Shown here in pieces: positions 33,258 through 44,900 of a stretch of 64,000 bases of DNA (position 1 is its first letter; the number at the start of each line of letters is the position of its first letter). The DNA lies in the NCBI RefSeq assembly GCF_964656455.1, contig NC_135723.1:1-64000 (forward strand), written 5' to 3'. The notes under the pieces are model-generated. The model ran no database searches. It was not told the origin of the DNA and saw only the letters and a list, made by a program, of their open reading frames with translations. Source of the DNA: Halichoerus grypus (lineage: Eukaryota; Chordata; Mammalia; Carnivora; Phocidae). The position numbers and the translations under genes were made by a program.

Positions 33258-33458
33258 GGCGCCTGGGTGGCTCAGTCGTTAGGCGTCTGCCTTCGGCTCA
33301 GGTCGTGATCCCGGGGTCCTGGGATCAAGCCCCGCATCAGGCTCCCTGTTCAGCGGGGAGCCTGCTTCTCCCTCTCCCACGCCCCCTGCTTGTGTTCCCA
33401 CTCGCTATCTCTCTCTCTGTCAAATAAATAAAATCTTTAAAAAAAAAAAAAAAAAAAG
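33258..33458 (+). mobile_element. SINEC, sense, with target-site duplication
   Basis: Head GGCGCCTGGGTGGCTCAGTC, tail AAATAAATAAAATC and poly-A. Flanked by AGACTTTCCATAG and AGACACTCCATAG. Lies about 70 bp from the antisense SINE at 32,985, forming an inverted pair. Confidence 0.96.
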
Positions 33459-34625
33459 ACACTCCATAGATATTACCTTCCAGCAATTTCATAAGGAGTC
33501 AACGGAAGCTCTGTGGGATAACCTGACTCACCTAGGCTCAGGCAAGCAGTTCCAGGACTCAGCCCAGTGCTCCTGACAACAAGCCCCTTGATGCCACCAG
33601 CATGCCTCCATCCAGAATTCCCAAACACTCTCCTTCTGACTCCATCACCAAAGAAACCACAGAGAAAATACAGCATGTCAAAATATCTAGATGATACATT
33701 TAGAAAAACTAGAAAGTCAGGCTCAACTTTTAAACAGTAAAAGCCTGCTTTGAATAATTTTGATTTTTCCCTTGACCCTAATTGTAACTCTTCTGATGAA
33801 AAGACTAATCAATTATGAAACATCACCTTTGACAAATGACAAGACATCATCCGAATCTGTATCTGACGACAAAAAGCCACCTAACTCTAGATGCTGGCCA
33901 CTCAACCATCTCCTAGGCCCAACTGAATAAACCCTATTAGATTGAGGAACAAAAGATATCTTAAAAACACACAAAGAGTAAATTTCACCTTCCCTTTCTA
34001 ATAAAAGTTACTTCTAGGAAACAGAGGATCACAATATATTTTGTAAGCAATAAATGAACAGAGAAAATGGGATCCCCTGCAATGTTCTACCCGCAGGGAA
34101 AGTAACTCTTGAACCAAATGGACAATGCTGACAGCTACTTAAGTTTTACTTCATGGCTCGACTAGAGAAAAGAGGAAAGCCCAGGAGGTTTGGGGTTAAT
34201 GAGAAGTTTTACCTCCAGTCCTGACAAGAAGATGACATTGTGCCAAATGGACCTGCTGCTTTCTCTGAATGCTGACGTCCTGTGACAAGCTGCATCACTG
34301 ACTCACATGCTGATGGTCAAAACTTCGGGTCTCATGGAGCCAGAGCAGAGAAGTGTTGTCAGCTGGGGATAAGTAGGACCTCCGACCTATGGCCTGCACA
34401 CCTGCTTTGGTTTCTGGGAGAAGGGGAAACACACACTTGTTTGTTAAGTAGTAATTATCTTCATTCTAAAGTAGACCAATGACTTTGACATTTTTGGAAA
34501 AGCGAAATTACTCTTCCAAACCAACACCTCAACTCATCTGTTCCTCATGTAACTTGAGTGGGGTCTGGTTGACTCCAGCCTCCAGGCCCCCACCTGGAGG
34601 ACCCTCCTGCACAGTCCTGACAGCC
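33459..34625. other. Unassigned stretch
   Basis: Moderately AT-rich, apparently low-repeat sequence leading into the tandem array. The last 70 bp (CCTGGAGGACCCTCCTGCAC, CAGCCCATTACCACCATCCC) is a degenerate half-monomer of that array. No gene recognised. Confidence 0.5.
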
Positions 34626-37312
34626 CATTACCACCATCCCGGGGGACATGGGGCACAATGCTGAACTTGGGGGACGGCTCTGGGGGTTGTTCCCGCCACA
34701 CCTGTGCCTGGGGGAGCAGGAACCTGGAGGACCCTCCCGGACGATCATAACGGACCATTACCACCATCCCCCTGAGGACATGGAGCACAATGCTGAAGTT
34801 GGGAGACAACTCTGGGGCTTGTTACCGCCACACCCGTGCCTGGGGGAGCAGGAACCTGGAGGACCCTCCCGGACGATCATAACGGACCATTACCACCATC
34901 CCGGGCGACACGGGGCACAATGCTAAGTTGGGGGACGGCTCTGGGGCTTATTGCCACCACACCCGTGCCTGGGGGAGCAGGAACCTGGAGGACCCTCCCG
35001 GACGATCATAACGGACCATTACCACCATCCCGGGCGACACGGGGCACAATGCTAAGTTGGGGGACGGCTCTGGGACTTGTTCCCGCCACACCTGTGCCTG
35101 GGGGAGCAGGAACCTGGAGGACCCTCCCGGACGATCATAACGGACCATTACCACCATCCCGGGGGACATGGGGCACAATGCTAAGTTGGAGGACGGCTCT
35201 GGGGCTTGTTCCCGCCACACCTGTGCCTGGGGGAGCAGGAACCTGGAGAACCCTCCCGGACGATCATAACGGACCATTACCACCATCCCGGGGGACACGG
35301 GGCACAATGCTGAAGTTGGGAGACAACTCTGGGGCTTGTTACCGCCACACCCGTGCCTGGGGGAGCAGGAACCTGGAGGACCCTCCCGGACGATCATAAC
35401 GGACCATTACCACCATCCCGGGGGACATGGGGCACAATGCTGAACTTGGGGGACGGCTCTGGGGCTTGTTCCCGCCACACCCGTGCCTGGGGGAGCAGGA
35501 ACCTGGAGGACCCTCCCGGACGATCATAAGGGACCATTACCACCATCCCGGGGGACATGGGGCACAATGCTAAGTTGGAGGACGGCTCTGGGGCTTGTTC
35601 CCGCCACACCTGTGCCTGGGGGAGCAGGAACCTGGAGGACCCTCCCGGACGATCATAACGGACCATTACCACCATCCCGGGGGACACGGGGCACAATGCT
35701 AAGTTGGGGGACGGCTCTGGGGCTTATTGCCACCACACCCGTGCCTGGGGGAGCAGGAACCTGGAGGACCCTCCCGGACGATCATAACGGACCATTACCA
35801 CCATCCCCCTGAGGACAGGGAGCACAATGCTGAAGTTGGGAGACAACTCTGGGGCTTGTTACCGCCACACCCGTGCCTGGGGGAGCAGGAACCTGGAGGA
35901 CCCTCCCGGACGATCATAACGGACCATTACCACCATCCCGGGGGACATGGGGCACAATGCTGAACTTGGGGGACGGCTCTGGGGCTTGTTCCCGCCACAC
36001 CCGTGCCTGGGGGAGCAGGAACCTGGAGGACCCTCCCGGACGATCATAACGGACCATTACCACCATCCCGGGGGACACGGGGCACAATGCTAAGTTGGGG
36101 GACGGCTCTGGGGCTTGTTCCCGCCACACCTGTGCCTGGGGGAGCAGGAACCTGGAGGACCCTCCCGGACGATCATAACGGACCATTACCACCATCCCCC
36201 TGAGGACAGGGAGCACAATGCTGAAGTTGGGAGACAACTCTGGGGCTTGTTACCGCCACACCCGTGCCTGGGGGAGCAGGAACCTGGAGGACCCTCCCCG
36301 ACGATCATAACGGACCATTACCACCATCCCGGGGGACACGGGGCACAATGCTAAGTTGGGGGACGGCTCTGGGGCTTATTGCCACCACACCCGTGCCTGG
36401 GGGAGCAGGAACCTGGAGGACCCTCCCGGACGATCATAACGGACCATTACCACCATCCCGGGGGACACGGGGCACAATGCTAAGTTGGGGGACGGCTCTG
36501 GGGCTTGTTCCCGCCACACCTGTGCCTGGGGGAGCAGGAACCTGGAGGACCCTCCCGGACGATCATAACGGACCATTACCACCATCCCCCTGAGGACAGG
36601 GAGCACAATGCTGAAGTTGGGAGACAACTCTGGGGCTTGTTACCGCCACACCCGTGCCTGGGGGAGCAGGAACCTGGAGGACCCTCCCGGACGATCATAA
36701 CGGACCATTACCACCATCCCGGGGGACATGGGGCACAATGCTGAACTTGGGGGACGGCTCTGGGGCTTGTTCCCGCCACACCCGTGCCTGGGGGAGCAGG
36801 AACCTGGAGGACCCTCCCGGACAATCATAACGGACCATTACCACCATCCCGGGGGACATGGGGCACAATGCTAAGTTGGAGGACGGCTCTGGGGCTTGTT
36901 CCCGCCACACCCGTGCCTGGGGGAGCAGGAACCTGGAGGACCCTCCCGGACGATCATAACGGACCATTACCACCATCCCGGGGGACACGGGGCACAATGC
37001 TAAGTTGGGGGACGGCTCTGGGGCTTATTGCCACCACACCCGTGCCTGGGGGAGCAGGAACCTGGAGGACCCTCCCGGACGATCATAACGGACCATTACC
37101 ACCATCCCGGGGGACACGGGGCACAATGCTAAGTTGGGGGACGGCTCTGGGGCTTGTTCCCGCCACACCCGTGCCTGGGGGAGCAGGAACCTGGAGGACC
37201 CTCCCGGACGATCATAACGGACCATTACCACCATCCCGGGGGACATGGGGCACAATGCTGAACTTGGGGGACGGCTCTGGGGCTTGTTCCCGCCACACCT
37301 GTGCCTGGGGGA
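34626..37312 (+). repeat. Tandem array, 129-132-bp monomer, about 21 units
   Basis: Every unit contains GGGGGAGCAGGAACCTGG, AGGACCCTCCCGGACGATC, ATAACGGACCATTACCACC and GGGGCACAATGCT. Anchors GACGATC fall at 34,872, 35,001, 35,130, 35,259, 35,389, 35,519, 35,648 and 35,777, a mostly 129-bp period. By diagnostic differences I sort units into five types: A (GCTGAACTTGGGGG), B (AAGTTGGGAGACAACTC), C (CTTATTGCCACC), D (AAGTTGGGGG with TTGTTCCCGCC) and E (AAGTTGGAGG). Because 129 is 43 codons, open frames run through many units on both strands; they are not genes. Confidence 0.97.
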
Positions 37313-37480
37313 ACAGAGGACACCCTGCTGAACTCGCGGTGCTGCTCAAGGTCCATTACCTGCACTCTGCCAGGGGACAGGGGGCACCCCACTGAACTTG
37401 GGGACTGTGTGCGGTCCTTACGTGCACTCTTCCAGGGGAACACGGGAAACCCTGAAATGTCCGCAGCCCATCCCAAAAAA
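37313..37480 (+). repeat. Degenerate units at the array edge
   Basis: About two diverged repeats of roughly 65 bp share GCTGAACT/ACTGAACTTGGGGA, TTACCTGCACTCT/TTACGTGCACTCT and CCAGGGGA. They suggest that the 129-bp monomer arose from a dimer of shorter units. Confidence 0.6.
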
Positions 37481-37484
37481 GCTC

Positions 37485-38060
37485 GGGTGAGCGGGATCCT
37501 GGAGTTCACGGGGCTGGGGGATACGGCCCGTTGAAGGACTTTCAACGATTAGGAAACTCATCTGATTTCGCGGGATTAGTTCGCTCCCCGCCTCCTTCGA
37601 GGACCCAACTCCCACCCGGGGCGCACCCTACCCCCGGGACCCCCCACCCCGGCCCACAGCGTGCTCTCACCCAGCCGGGAACTCCACAGGTGAACTCTCC
37701 GGGAGCGGGCCTTCTTCCCCTCCTCTGCATCCCGGGGCAGCTCCGGGTCCTCCCGCAGAGAGGTAGCTCCACCCCCGCGCGGTGATTGGTCGGCGAGGGT
37801 GGTGCCCCGAGCCCATTGGATGCCGCGCCCGCCTCTACCGAGCAACCCGCCCTCAGGCCCGCGGCTCCCTGCGACGGCAGGTGGTCCAGGAGGCCCCTCC
37901 TCACGCCAACACCTGGCTTGGCGGCGCAGGCATGGCCGGGGGCTATGGGCGGGGTCCGCCCCACACACACCCCCGGCCCATTCCGCGGCCGCCTCTGGCT
38001 GCAGACCACCCCCAGAGCCCTGCCCCTTCCCTTCCCGCACCAACCCCTGCCTGCAGGGCT
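37485..38060. promoter_or_regulatory. CpG-rich promoter-like segment
   Basis: Dense CpG, two ATTGG boxes (inverted CCAAT, NF-Y type) in GGTGATTGGTCGG (about 37,781) and CCCATTGGATGCC (about 37,815), and GGGCGGGG (about 37,947). This is the usual make-up of a TATA-less housekeeping promoter. No coding exon on either strand is recognisable nearby, so the transcript is unknown. A minus-strand open frame of 262 codons (37,576-38,364) spans it but has no domain. Confidence 0.6.
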
Positions 38061-39377
38061 GTTCCTGGCTCCCGGCAAGGTCAGCTGCCCTCGGACCTTC
38101 CGAGGCTTTGGGCTTTAGGAAATGCAATGGTTTCACGCATTTCCAAGGCAGTTTTAAACCCAAAAAGTAATGCTCTAAACGGGAAGAGCTTCGCCTTCTG
38201 GTCTCACCCATGGACTGGATAGTGCTTCTTGGACCTTCAAAGCATCCTTGTAGGATGAGCCCGTTTATGCTGGAATATATATACACATGCTTGATTCTGC
38301 AGGGAAGCTCCAGGATGAAGAACAGCCGCCCTTCTGTGCTGTTGGAGTTGTGAACCAGGAACATTTATTTTTCACTTAAAAAGAAAACATATTGTTATTG
38401 TCGACACTGAATGAACAAACCCTTTTAAACAGTTTAGAGAGAAAGGAAGAGAGTTTTATTCAAACCTAAGTCAGGACAGCTGCCTGGGAGACACAATCTT
38501 CACAAAGAAGGGAGTGCTCCGGGGAAGGAACATTTGAGGCAGGTTTATAGATTTGTTCTGTGTTGTTTTACATACAGAGTTACATACCATCATGAGGAAG
38601 AACATTCAAGAAAGTTACAGACTTTCTCTTATGTTTTCAGTTTGTACAAGTCGGTATGACTCTAATCTTATGGAAGCCAGAGAGGTTCTTTTGTTTTTCT
38701 TATCTTTATGTTTGCAATGGCATTTTTGGGTTATCTTTTTCTTCTCAAACCAGATGTACAATATGTGCTTGGGACAGAAATAGGACCCATGCTCTGAGGC
38801 TTTGCCCACTCATTTTGACCTTGGTAAAATGTTAAAGGATAGCTTCTCTGGGAGCCCAGGATCCAGGCCCACAGATGGTAAAAGATAAAAATTTCCATTA
38901 TCATTAGAATTACGACTAAAGGGAGGAACTTGAGACAAAAGTACCTTTAACAATAGTACCAAGAAATCAAAATGATGCCTAGAGAAGTTTACCTGTTCCA
39001 CGGTCAACACAGGTAACAGAGGTGTTCACAGACGCTGGGCTCCTCCCCTTCTCCTGCCCAAGTCTCTGAAGCACACAGATAATTTAAAGTCAGAACTTTA
39101 GAACTGCTAGACATCTCAGAGATGTCTGGCACCATTCCCTTGGACTATAGAATAAAACAGAGTAGCTCATTTTCACACCACTAATGTAAACATGAAGTGC
39201 CCCTAAAGCTTGCATACACTGTCTCAGTTCTTTCCTTGCAGATTTTGACTAATGTTAAGTCATAGTCATACCATATAAACACTACGATGGTTGGGAAGTA
39301 AATAATCGTAGCTAAGGGACTATTGTAGCAATGTTTATAAGCACTGTCTCACTTTGTAGAAGAGGCTGAGCTGAGTG
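38061..39377. other. Stretch between CpG segment and segmental copy 2
   Basis: At 38,440-38,620 there is an interspersed-repeat-like antisense sequence (GAGTTTTATTCAAACC..., GGCAGGTTTATAGATT) with an LTR-like flavour that I cannot assign. The rest is AT-rich unassigned sequence. The left half may hold the first exon of a transcript from the CpG segment, but none can be drawn. Confidence 0.4.
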
Positions 39378-40057
39378 TTTTTAAATACTATTTCAGACCT
39401 GTCTTACAGCACACTCTGAACATACTAGAGCCTGAATCAATTAAAAAAAGATAGTTCTTTCAGTAACTTGAATATCTGAAACAGATTATAATGTCTCTAT
39501 TCCTAGAGATCTTGGAGTATCTTACTCAAAGGTCCTCCACTGATCATGATGGGCATACTTTAAAAGGCCGGCTGAATTCATTCCAGTTGGCCACACAACA
39601 AGAAAATCCTGGTACTTCATATGTTTCCAGATGGAGAAGACCAGAGATAAGAGGGAAAGAGTTCCGTGTATTGAATAACAAGGGATTTGGAGTCAGTTTG
39701 GAGATCCCACTTAGGTCTCTGACACTAAAATCCTCCGTGACTCGTATCGTCTCTGAGCCCCTGTCTAACCATCTAGAAAATGTGACTAATAATACCTACA
39801 TCATAGTTTAGAAGTTTAAGAGGGAGAATTCCACAAAGAGCCAGTGTGATGGCGCTCAAGGGCAGGTGCTCAGGAAACCATAATTACTATTTGGATCTAT
39901 TTCTTTTCCAGAAAAAAGAACACATGTTGAAACCATATTTCTAATAGATGACTCACAAGATGATTTTCAAACCTTAAGGAAGGTCAAGAAGCTGCTATTG
40001 TGTCATATTTCACTCAGAAATCATCTTGTTGGACTGGTGAGGACAATACAATAGCAC

Positions 40058-40333
40058 CATCGTCACTAGGAGTGGGGAGCTTCCCATTTCCATATGGCTA
40101 TGTTGTCCCCCTTAGCTCAGGGCCACCAGAAAGGGCAGCTTGGACGGTGGGCACCATCATCACTAGGAGTGGGGAGCTTCCCATTTCCATATGGCCGTGT
40201 TGTCCCTCTTAGCTCAGGGCCACCAGAAAGGGCAGCTTGGGTGGGAGACACCGTCATCACTAGGAGTGTGGAGCTTCCCATTTCCATATGGCCACGTTGT
40301 CCCTCTTAGCTCAGGGCCACCAGAAAGGGCAGC
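40058..40333 (+). repeat. 97-bp minisatellite, copy 2
   Basis: Same three-unit array as at 681-956, with the same unit number and order and only single-base changes between the copies. The copy number was already fixed before the segmental duplication. Confidence 0.93.
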
Positions 40334-41198
40334 TGGGGGTGACCACAGGCCAAGGCTGCCAGGTGTGCCTGAGGCAGGCAGAACTCGGACTTAAGGCTCA
40401 ACTCCTGTCTACCTTATTTATAGTACTCTTCACGGATAGAATGCCATTGTCTGTGAGCTCTGATGTAGGAAAGATCGAGAATTTCCATTGTGATTCCCTC
40501 TCTGACCCTTAGGATATGTAGCAAATTTACATTTAAGTTTTAAGCATTGAGGGACTTCCTGCTTTTCTTTTCATTATGACTATGCCTCAATTCCCTGTGG
40601 TCTAAGAATATAATCTAGTTAATTTCAGGCTTTTAAAATGTGTAGACTTGATTCATGGCCCAACATATCGTCTATTTGGATAAATATTCTAGGACCACTT
40701 GAAAATAATGTATTCTGCACTTACTCTGTAATGTTCCATATATGTCAATTAGGTCACATGTCTTACCAATGTTTTGTCTGCTTTTTCTATCAGATATTGA
40801 GAAAGGTATATTAAAAACTTCAAGCAATGCTACTCTAGTCAACATCGCATTGGAGAATCTCCCGAGTGTTATAAGCCAAGAGAAACAAAAAGAATAAGAA
40901 TTGAGGAGATCATTGTGACTATTCACAGATAATATGATGGTGTACATAGAAAATACAAAGTAGTCTATAAATACACTATTAGAATTAAAAATGGAAAACT
41001 TGCAAATCTTAGAACCAAGGAAGCAATCCAGAAAGCAGCCGGGGGGAACAGATTTCTTATGTACGGAGGGAGGAACATCAGAATAACGTCAGACCTGTCC
41101 ATAGGGACCTGGCAAGCCAGAAAGGGCTGGAAAGACATATTCACGCTACTAAATGAGAACATGCAGCCAAGGATACATAGCCAGGGAAATGTTGCAAA

Positions 41199-41789
41199 AG
41201 AAAACCAAACCTGGGGGCATCACAATGCCTGACTTCAATCTATATTACAAATCTGTGACAGGATGGTATTGGCACAAAAACACATAGATCAATGGAACAG
41301 AATAGAGACCCCAGAAATGGACCCTCAACTCTATGCTCAACCAATCTTTGACAGATCAGGAATGAATGTCCAATGGAAAAAAGACAGTCTCTCCAATAAA
41401 TGGTGCTGGGAAACCTGGACAGCCACATGCAGAAGATTGAAACTCGACCATTCTCTAACATCATACACAAAGATAAACTCAAAATGGATAAAAGACCTCA
41501 ATGTGAGACAGGAGTCCATCAAAATCCTAGAGGAGAACAGAGGCAGTCACCTCTTTCACATCGGCCACAGCAACTTCTTTCAACACATGTCTATAAAGGC
41601 AAGGGAAACAAAAGCAAAAATGAACTTTTGGGACTTCATCAAGATGAAAAGCTTCTGCACAGCAAACGAAACAGTCAACAAAACTAAGAGGCAACCCATG
41701 GAATGGGAGAAGATATTTGCAAATGACATTACAGATGAAGGGCTGGTACCCAAGATCTAGAAAGAACTTCTCAAACTCAACACCCAAAA

Positions 41790-41834
<45 letters not shown>

Positions 41835-42728
41835 CCAATCAAGAAATGGGCAGAAGACATGAACAGACATTTCTCCAAAAAAGACGTAAAAATGACTAAC
41901 GTTTAACATCACTAGCCATCATGGAAATTCAAATCAAAACCACAATGAGATACCACCTCACACCGGTCAGAATGGCTAAAATTAACAAGTCAGGAAATGA
42001 CAGATGTTCTGAGGATGTGGAGAAAGAGGAACCCTCTTTACACTGTTGGTGGGAATGCAAGCTGGTACAGCCACTCTGGAAAACAGTATGGAGGTTCCTC
42101 AAGATGTTAAAAATACAACTACCCTACTACCTAACAATTGCACTACTGGGTATTTACCCCAAAGGCACAGACATAGTGAAAAGAAGGGGCACCTGAACCC
42201 CAATGTTCATAGCAGCAATGTCTGCGATAGCCAAACTGTGGAAGGAGCCGAGATGCCCTTCAACAGATGAACGGATAAAGATGTGGTCCATATATACAAG
42301 GGATTACTCAGCCATCAGAAAGGATAAATACCTACAATTTGCATTGACGTGGATGGAACTGGAGAGGATTATGCTAAGTGAAATAAGTCAAGCAGAGAAA
42401 GACAGTTACGATATGGTTTCACGCATATGTGGAACATAAGGAATAGCATGGAGGACCATAGCGGAAGGGAAGGAAAACTGAACGGGAAGAAATCAGAGAG
42501 GGAGACAAACCATGAGAGACTCTGGACTCCGGGAACCTAACTGAGGGTTACAGAAGGGAGAGGGGTGGGGGGATGGGTATCTGGGTGATGGGTATTAAGG
42601 ACGGCACATGTTGTGATGAGCACTGGGTGTTATATGCAAAGAATGAGTCGTTGAACACTACATCAAAAAACTAAATATGTACTATATGTTGGCTAACTGA
42701 ACATAATTAAATAAGTACATAAATAAAT
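41199..42728 (+). mobile_element. Truncated L1, copy 2
   Basis: Paralogue of the L1 at 1,822-3,345 with the same truncation and the same internal AAT microsatellite, which is two units longer here (41,789-41,831). The L1 therefore inserted before the segmental duplication. Confidence 0.92.
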
Positions 42729-43401
42729 ATGCTTTCTACATGAAAAACAAATAATGGGTACAGAATTTCAGATTTGCAAATGAAATGTTCTCAAGATATG
42801 TATCACAGCAGTATAAATATACCTCACACTACCAGACTTTATACTGAAAATGTTAAAATGGCAAAATCAATGTTATGATTTTTTACAACTTTTTTCCTTT
42901 TTTTATTATGTTAATCACCATACATTACATCATTTTTCCCTGCCTACTATCTTCTTTTTTCTTAACATACAATGTATTATTTGCTTCAGAGGTACAGGTC
43001 TGTGATTCAACAGTCTTACACAATTCGCAGCGCTCACCATAGCACATACCCTCCCCAGTGTCTATCACCCAGCCGCCCCATCCCTCCCACCCCCCACCAC
43101 TCCAGCAACCCTCAGTTGGTTTTCTGAGATTAAGAATTACTCACATCAGTGAGATCATATGACAGATCTTTTACAACTTTTTAAAAGTCCATTCTGTATG
43201 ATTCCATTTTTATAAAGATTTTATTAATTTATTTTAGAGAGAGAGAGTGTGGCACGGGAGTGGTAGCAGAGGCAGGAGGTGGAAGAGAGAATCGTGAGCC
43301 CGCGCGGCCCCGAACACAGACCCTACACGGGGCTCGATCCCACACCATGAGATCACATCCTGAGCCAAAATCAAGAGTCAGCGGCTTAACGGACTGAGCC
43401 A

Positions 43402-43628
43402 TCATCCATCTCCTTGGGCATTAGCGTTGTTCCATTCCCTGCTCTCTCCACCACTGCTGTGCTGAACACTCCTGAAAACACATCTGTGAAAAACCGGGCC
43501 AGAGTTTCCGGGGGTGAGTCTGAGGCCAAGCACTGCCAGGTGATGAGTATACCTGCGGCCTGGGATGGGTGCTGCTCACTGTTCTCCCAGACAGGGGTGC
43601 CCGTCACCCTTCTCTCCAGGGGACCCCC
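43402..43628 (+). repeat. Inverted-repeat arm, left (copy 2)
   Basis: Copy-2 counterpart of 4,020-4,246; pairs in inverted orientation with 51,777-52,004 over a spacer of about 8.1 kb. Confidence 0.9.
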
Positions 43629-44484
43629 ATGTCCTCAGGCACCTGAGGGCCACCCAGCCCAGGACTTCACCTTCTCTAGCAGAGGACAGATGGGACTTCT
43701 TTCTCTGGCCAGGAATATGAACCCTGATCCTGGGAAAGGAGAGCTCTCCTGGACTCCTCGCCCAGCCAGGCAGCTGTGGCCACGAGGTATGTGATGGAGC
43801 CAGAGCGGCTGGGCCTTGGAGGGAATGAGTGCCTTAAACGAGCCTTGCGCAGGGCATGTGGGAGCAACAGCCCCTGCTTCCTGGGGAACAGTGATGTGTG
43901 CGGAAGGAAAGAGGCTGGGGTGGAGCCTTCCAAGCCACACCAGTCTCTCCCTTGGTCCTGAAACCAGCAGGAAGGGAGCTCCGAGGGCGGAGACGAGACT
44001 CCAGGAGGATTCCTATCCAGGGAAAAGGGGCCCTGAAGCAGCCAGCCCCACCGACCCACAGACCATTTGCACAGGAACACCTCCCGCGCTTCCTAAGCAC
44101 GTTGTCCGTCTTCGTGTGTGGACAGTGACTGGCTGGTGCACTTCCAGAGGCACACTAGAAACTTTTCAGTGCTTGCTCGTGGGTCAGAGGACCACCGCCC
44201 AAAGAAGCAAAGGATGTCCCTCTTCCTCCGGAGCTGGGGAAGGCAGCCACCGTCCTGGGGCAGGACCGAGTCCAGGAGTGTGTTCTTTCTGAAGCCCCCG
44301 CCTTCAGTGGGCGTTGCTGTGCCAGAGAAAGGCCCCCTCAGCCCTAGAGTCAGGGGCAGTGAGGGGCTGTCTCCAGCCCTGGCCCAGGATCGCAACCCAA
44401 AACCATCCTGTCTTTCGGAGGACAGGCCTCCTTCAGCACCCAGGAAGGGAACGGGCCCCTCTCCCCTCCCCAGGTCCAGGATAA

Positions 44485-44900
44485 GGAAACCCTAACCCTG
44501 ACCCTAACCAAACACTAACCCAACCCTAACCCTAACCTCTAAAACTTAACCCCTAACCCTAACCCTAACCCGAACCCTAACCCGAACCCTAACCCGAACC
44601 CTAACCCTAACCCTAACCCTAACCCTAACTCTAATCCGAACCCTAACCCTAACCCGAACCCGAACGCGAACCCGAACCCTAAACCTAACCCGAACCCGAA
44701 CCCTAACCCGAACCCTAACCCGAACCCTAACCCTAACCCTAATCCTAACCCTAACCCTAACTCTAATCCGAACCCTAACCCTAACCCGAACCCGAACGCG
44801 AACCGGAACCCTAAACCTAACCCGAACCCGAACCCGAACCCGAACCCTAACCCTAAGCCGAACCCCGAACCCCTAATCCCAAACCGTAACTCTAACTCTA
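44485..44900 (+). repeat. Interstitial telomere-like array (CCCTAA)n, copy 2
   Basis: Paralogue of 5,103-5,375 but about 144 bp longer. The extra length comes from internal tandem repetition of a CCCGAA-rich segment: the block around 44,640-44,700 with CCCGAACGCGAAC appears again near 44,775-44,825. Confidence 0.96.

Noticed and set aside
34836..37395. Open frames of up to 203 codons on both strands across the 129-bp array
   Set aside because: 129 bp is 43 codons, so any frame free of stops in one monomer stays open. Frames exist on both strands and restart with monomer variants.
37576..38364. 262-codon minus-strand frame across the CpG-rich segment
   Set aside because: High GC removes stops; the composition is random-looking and overlapping frames exist on the other strand.
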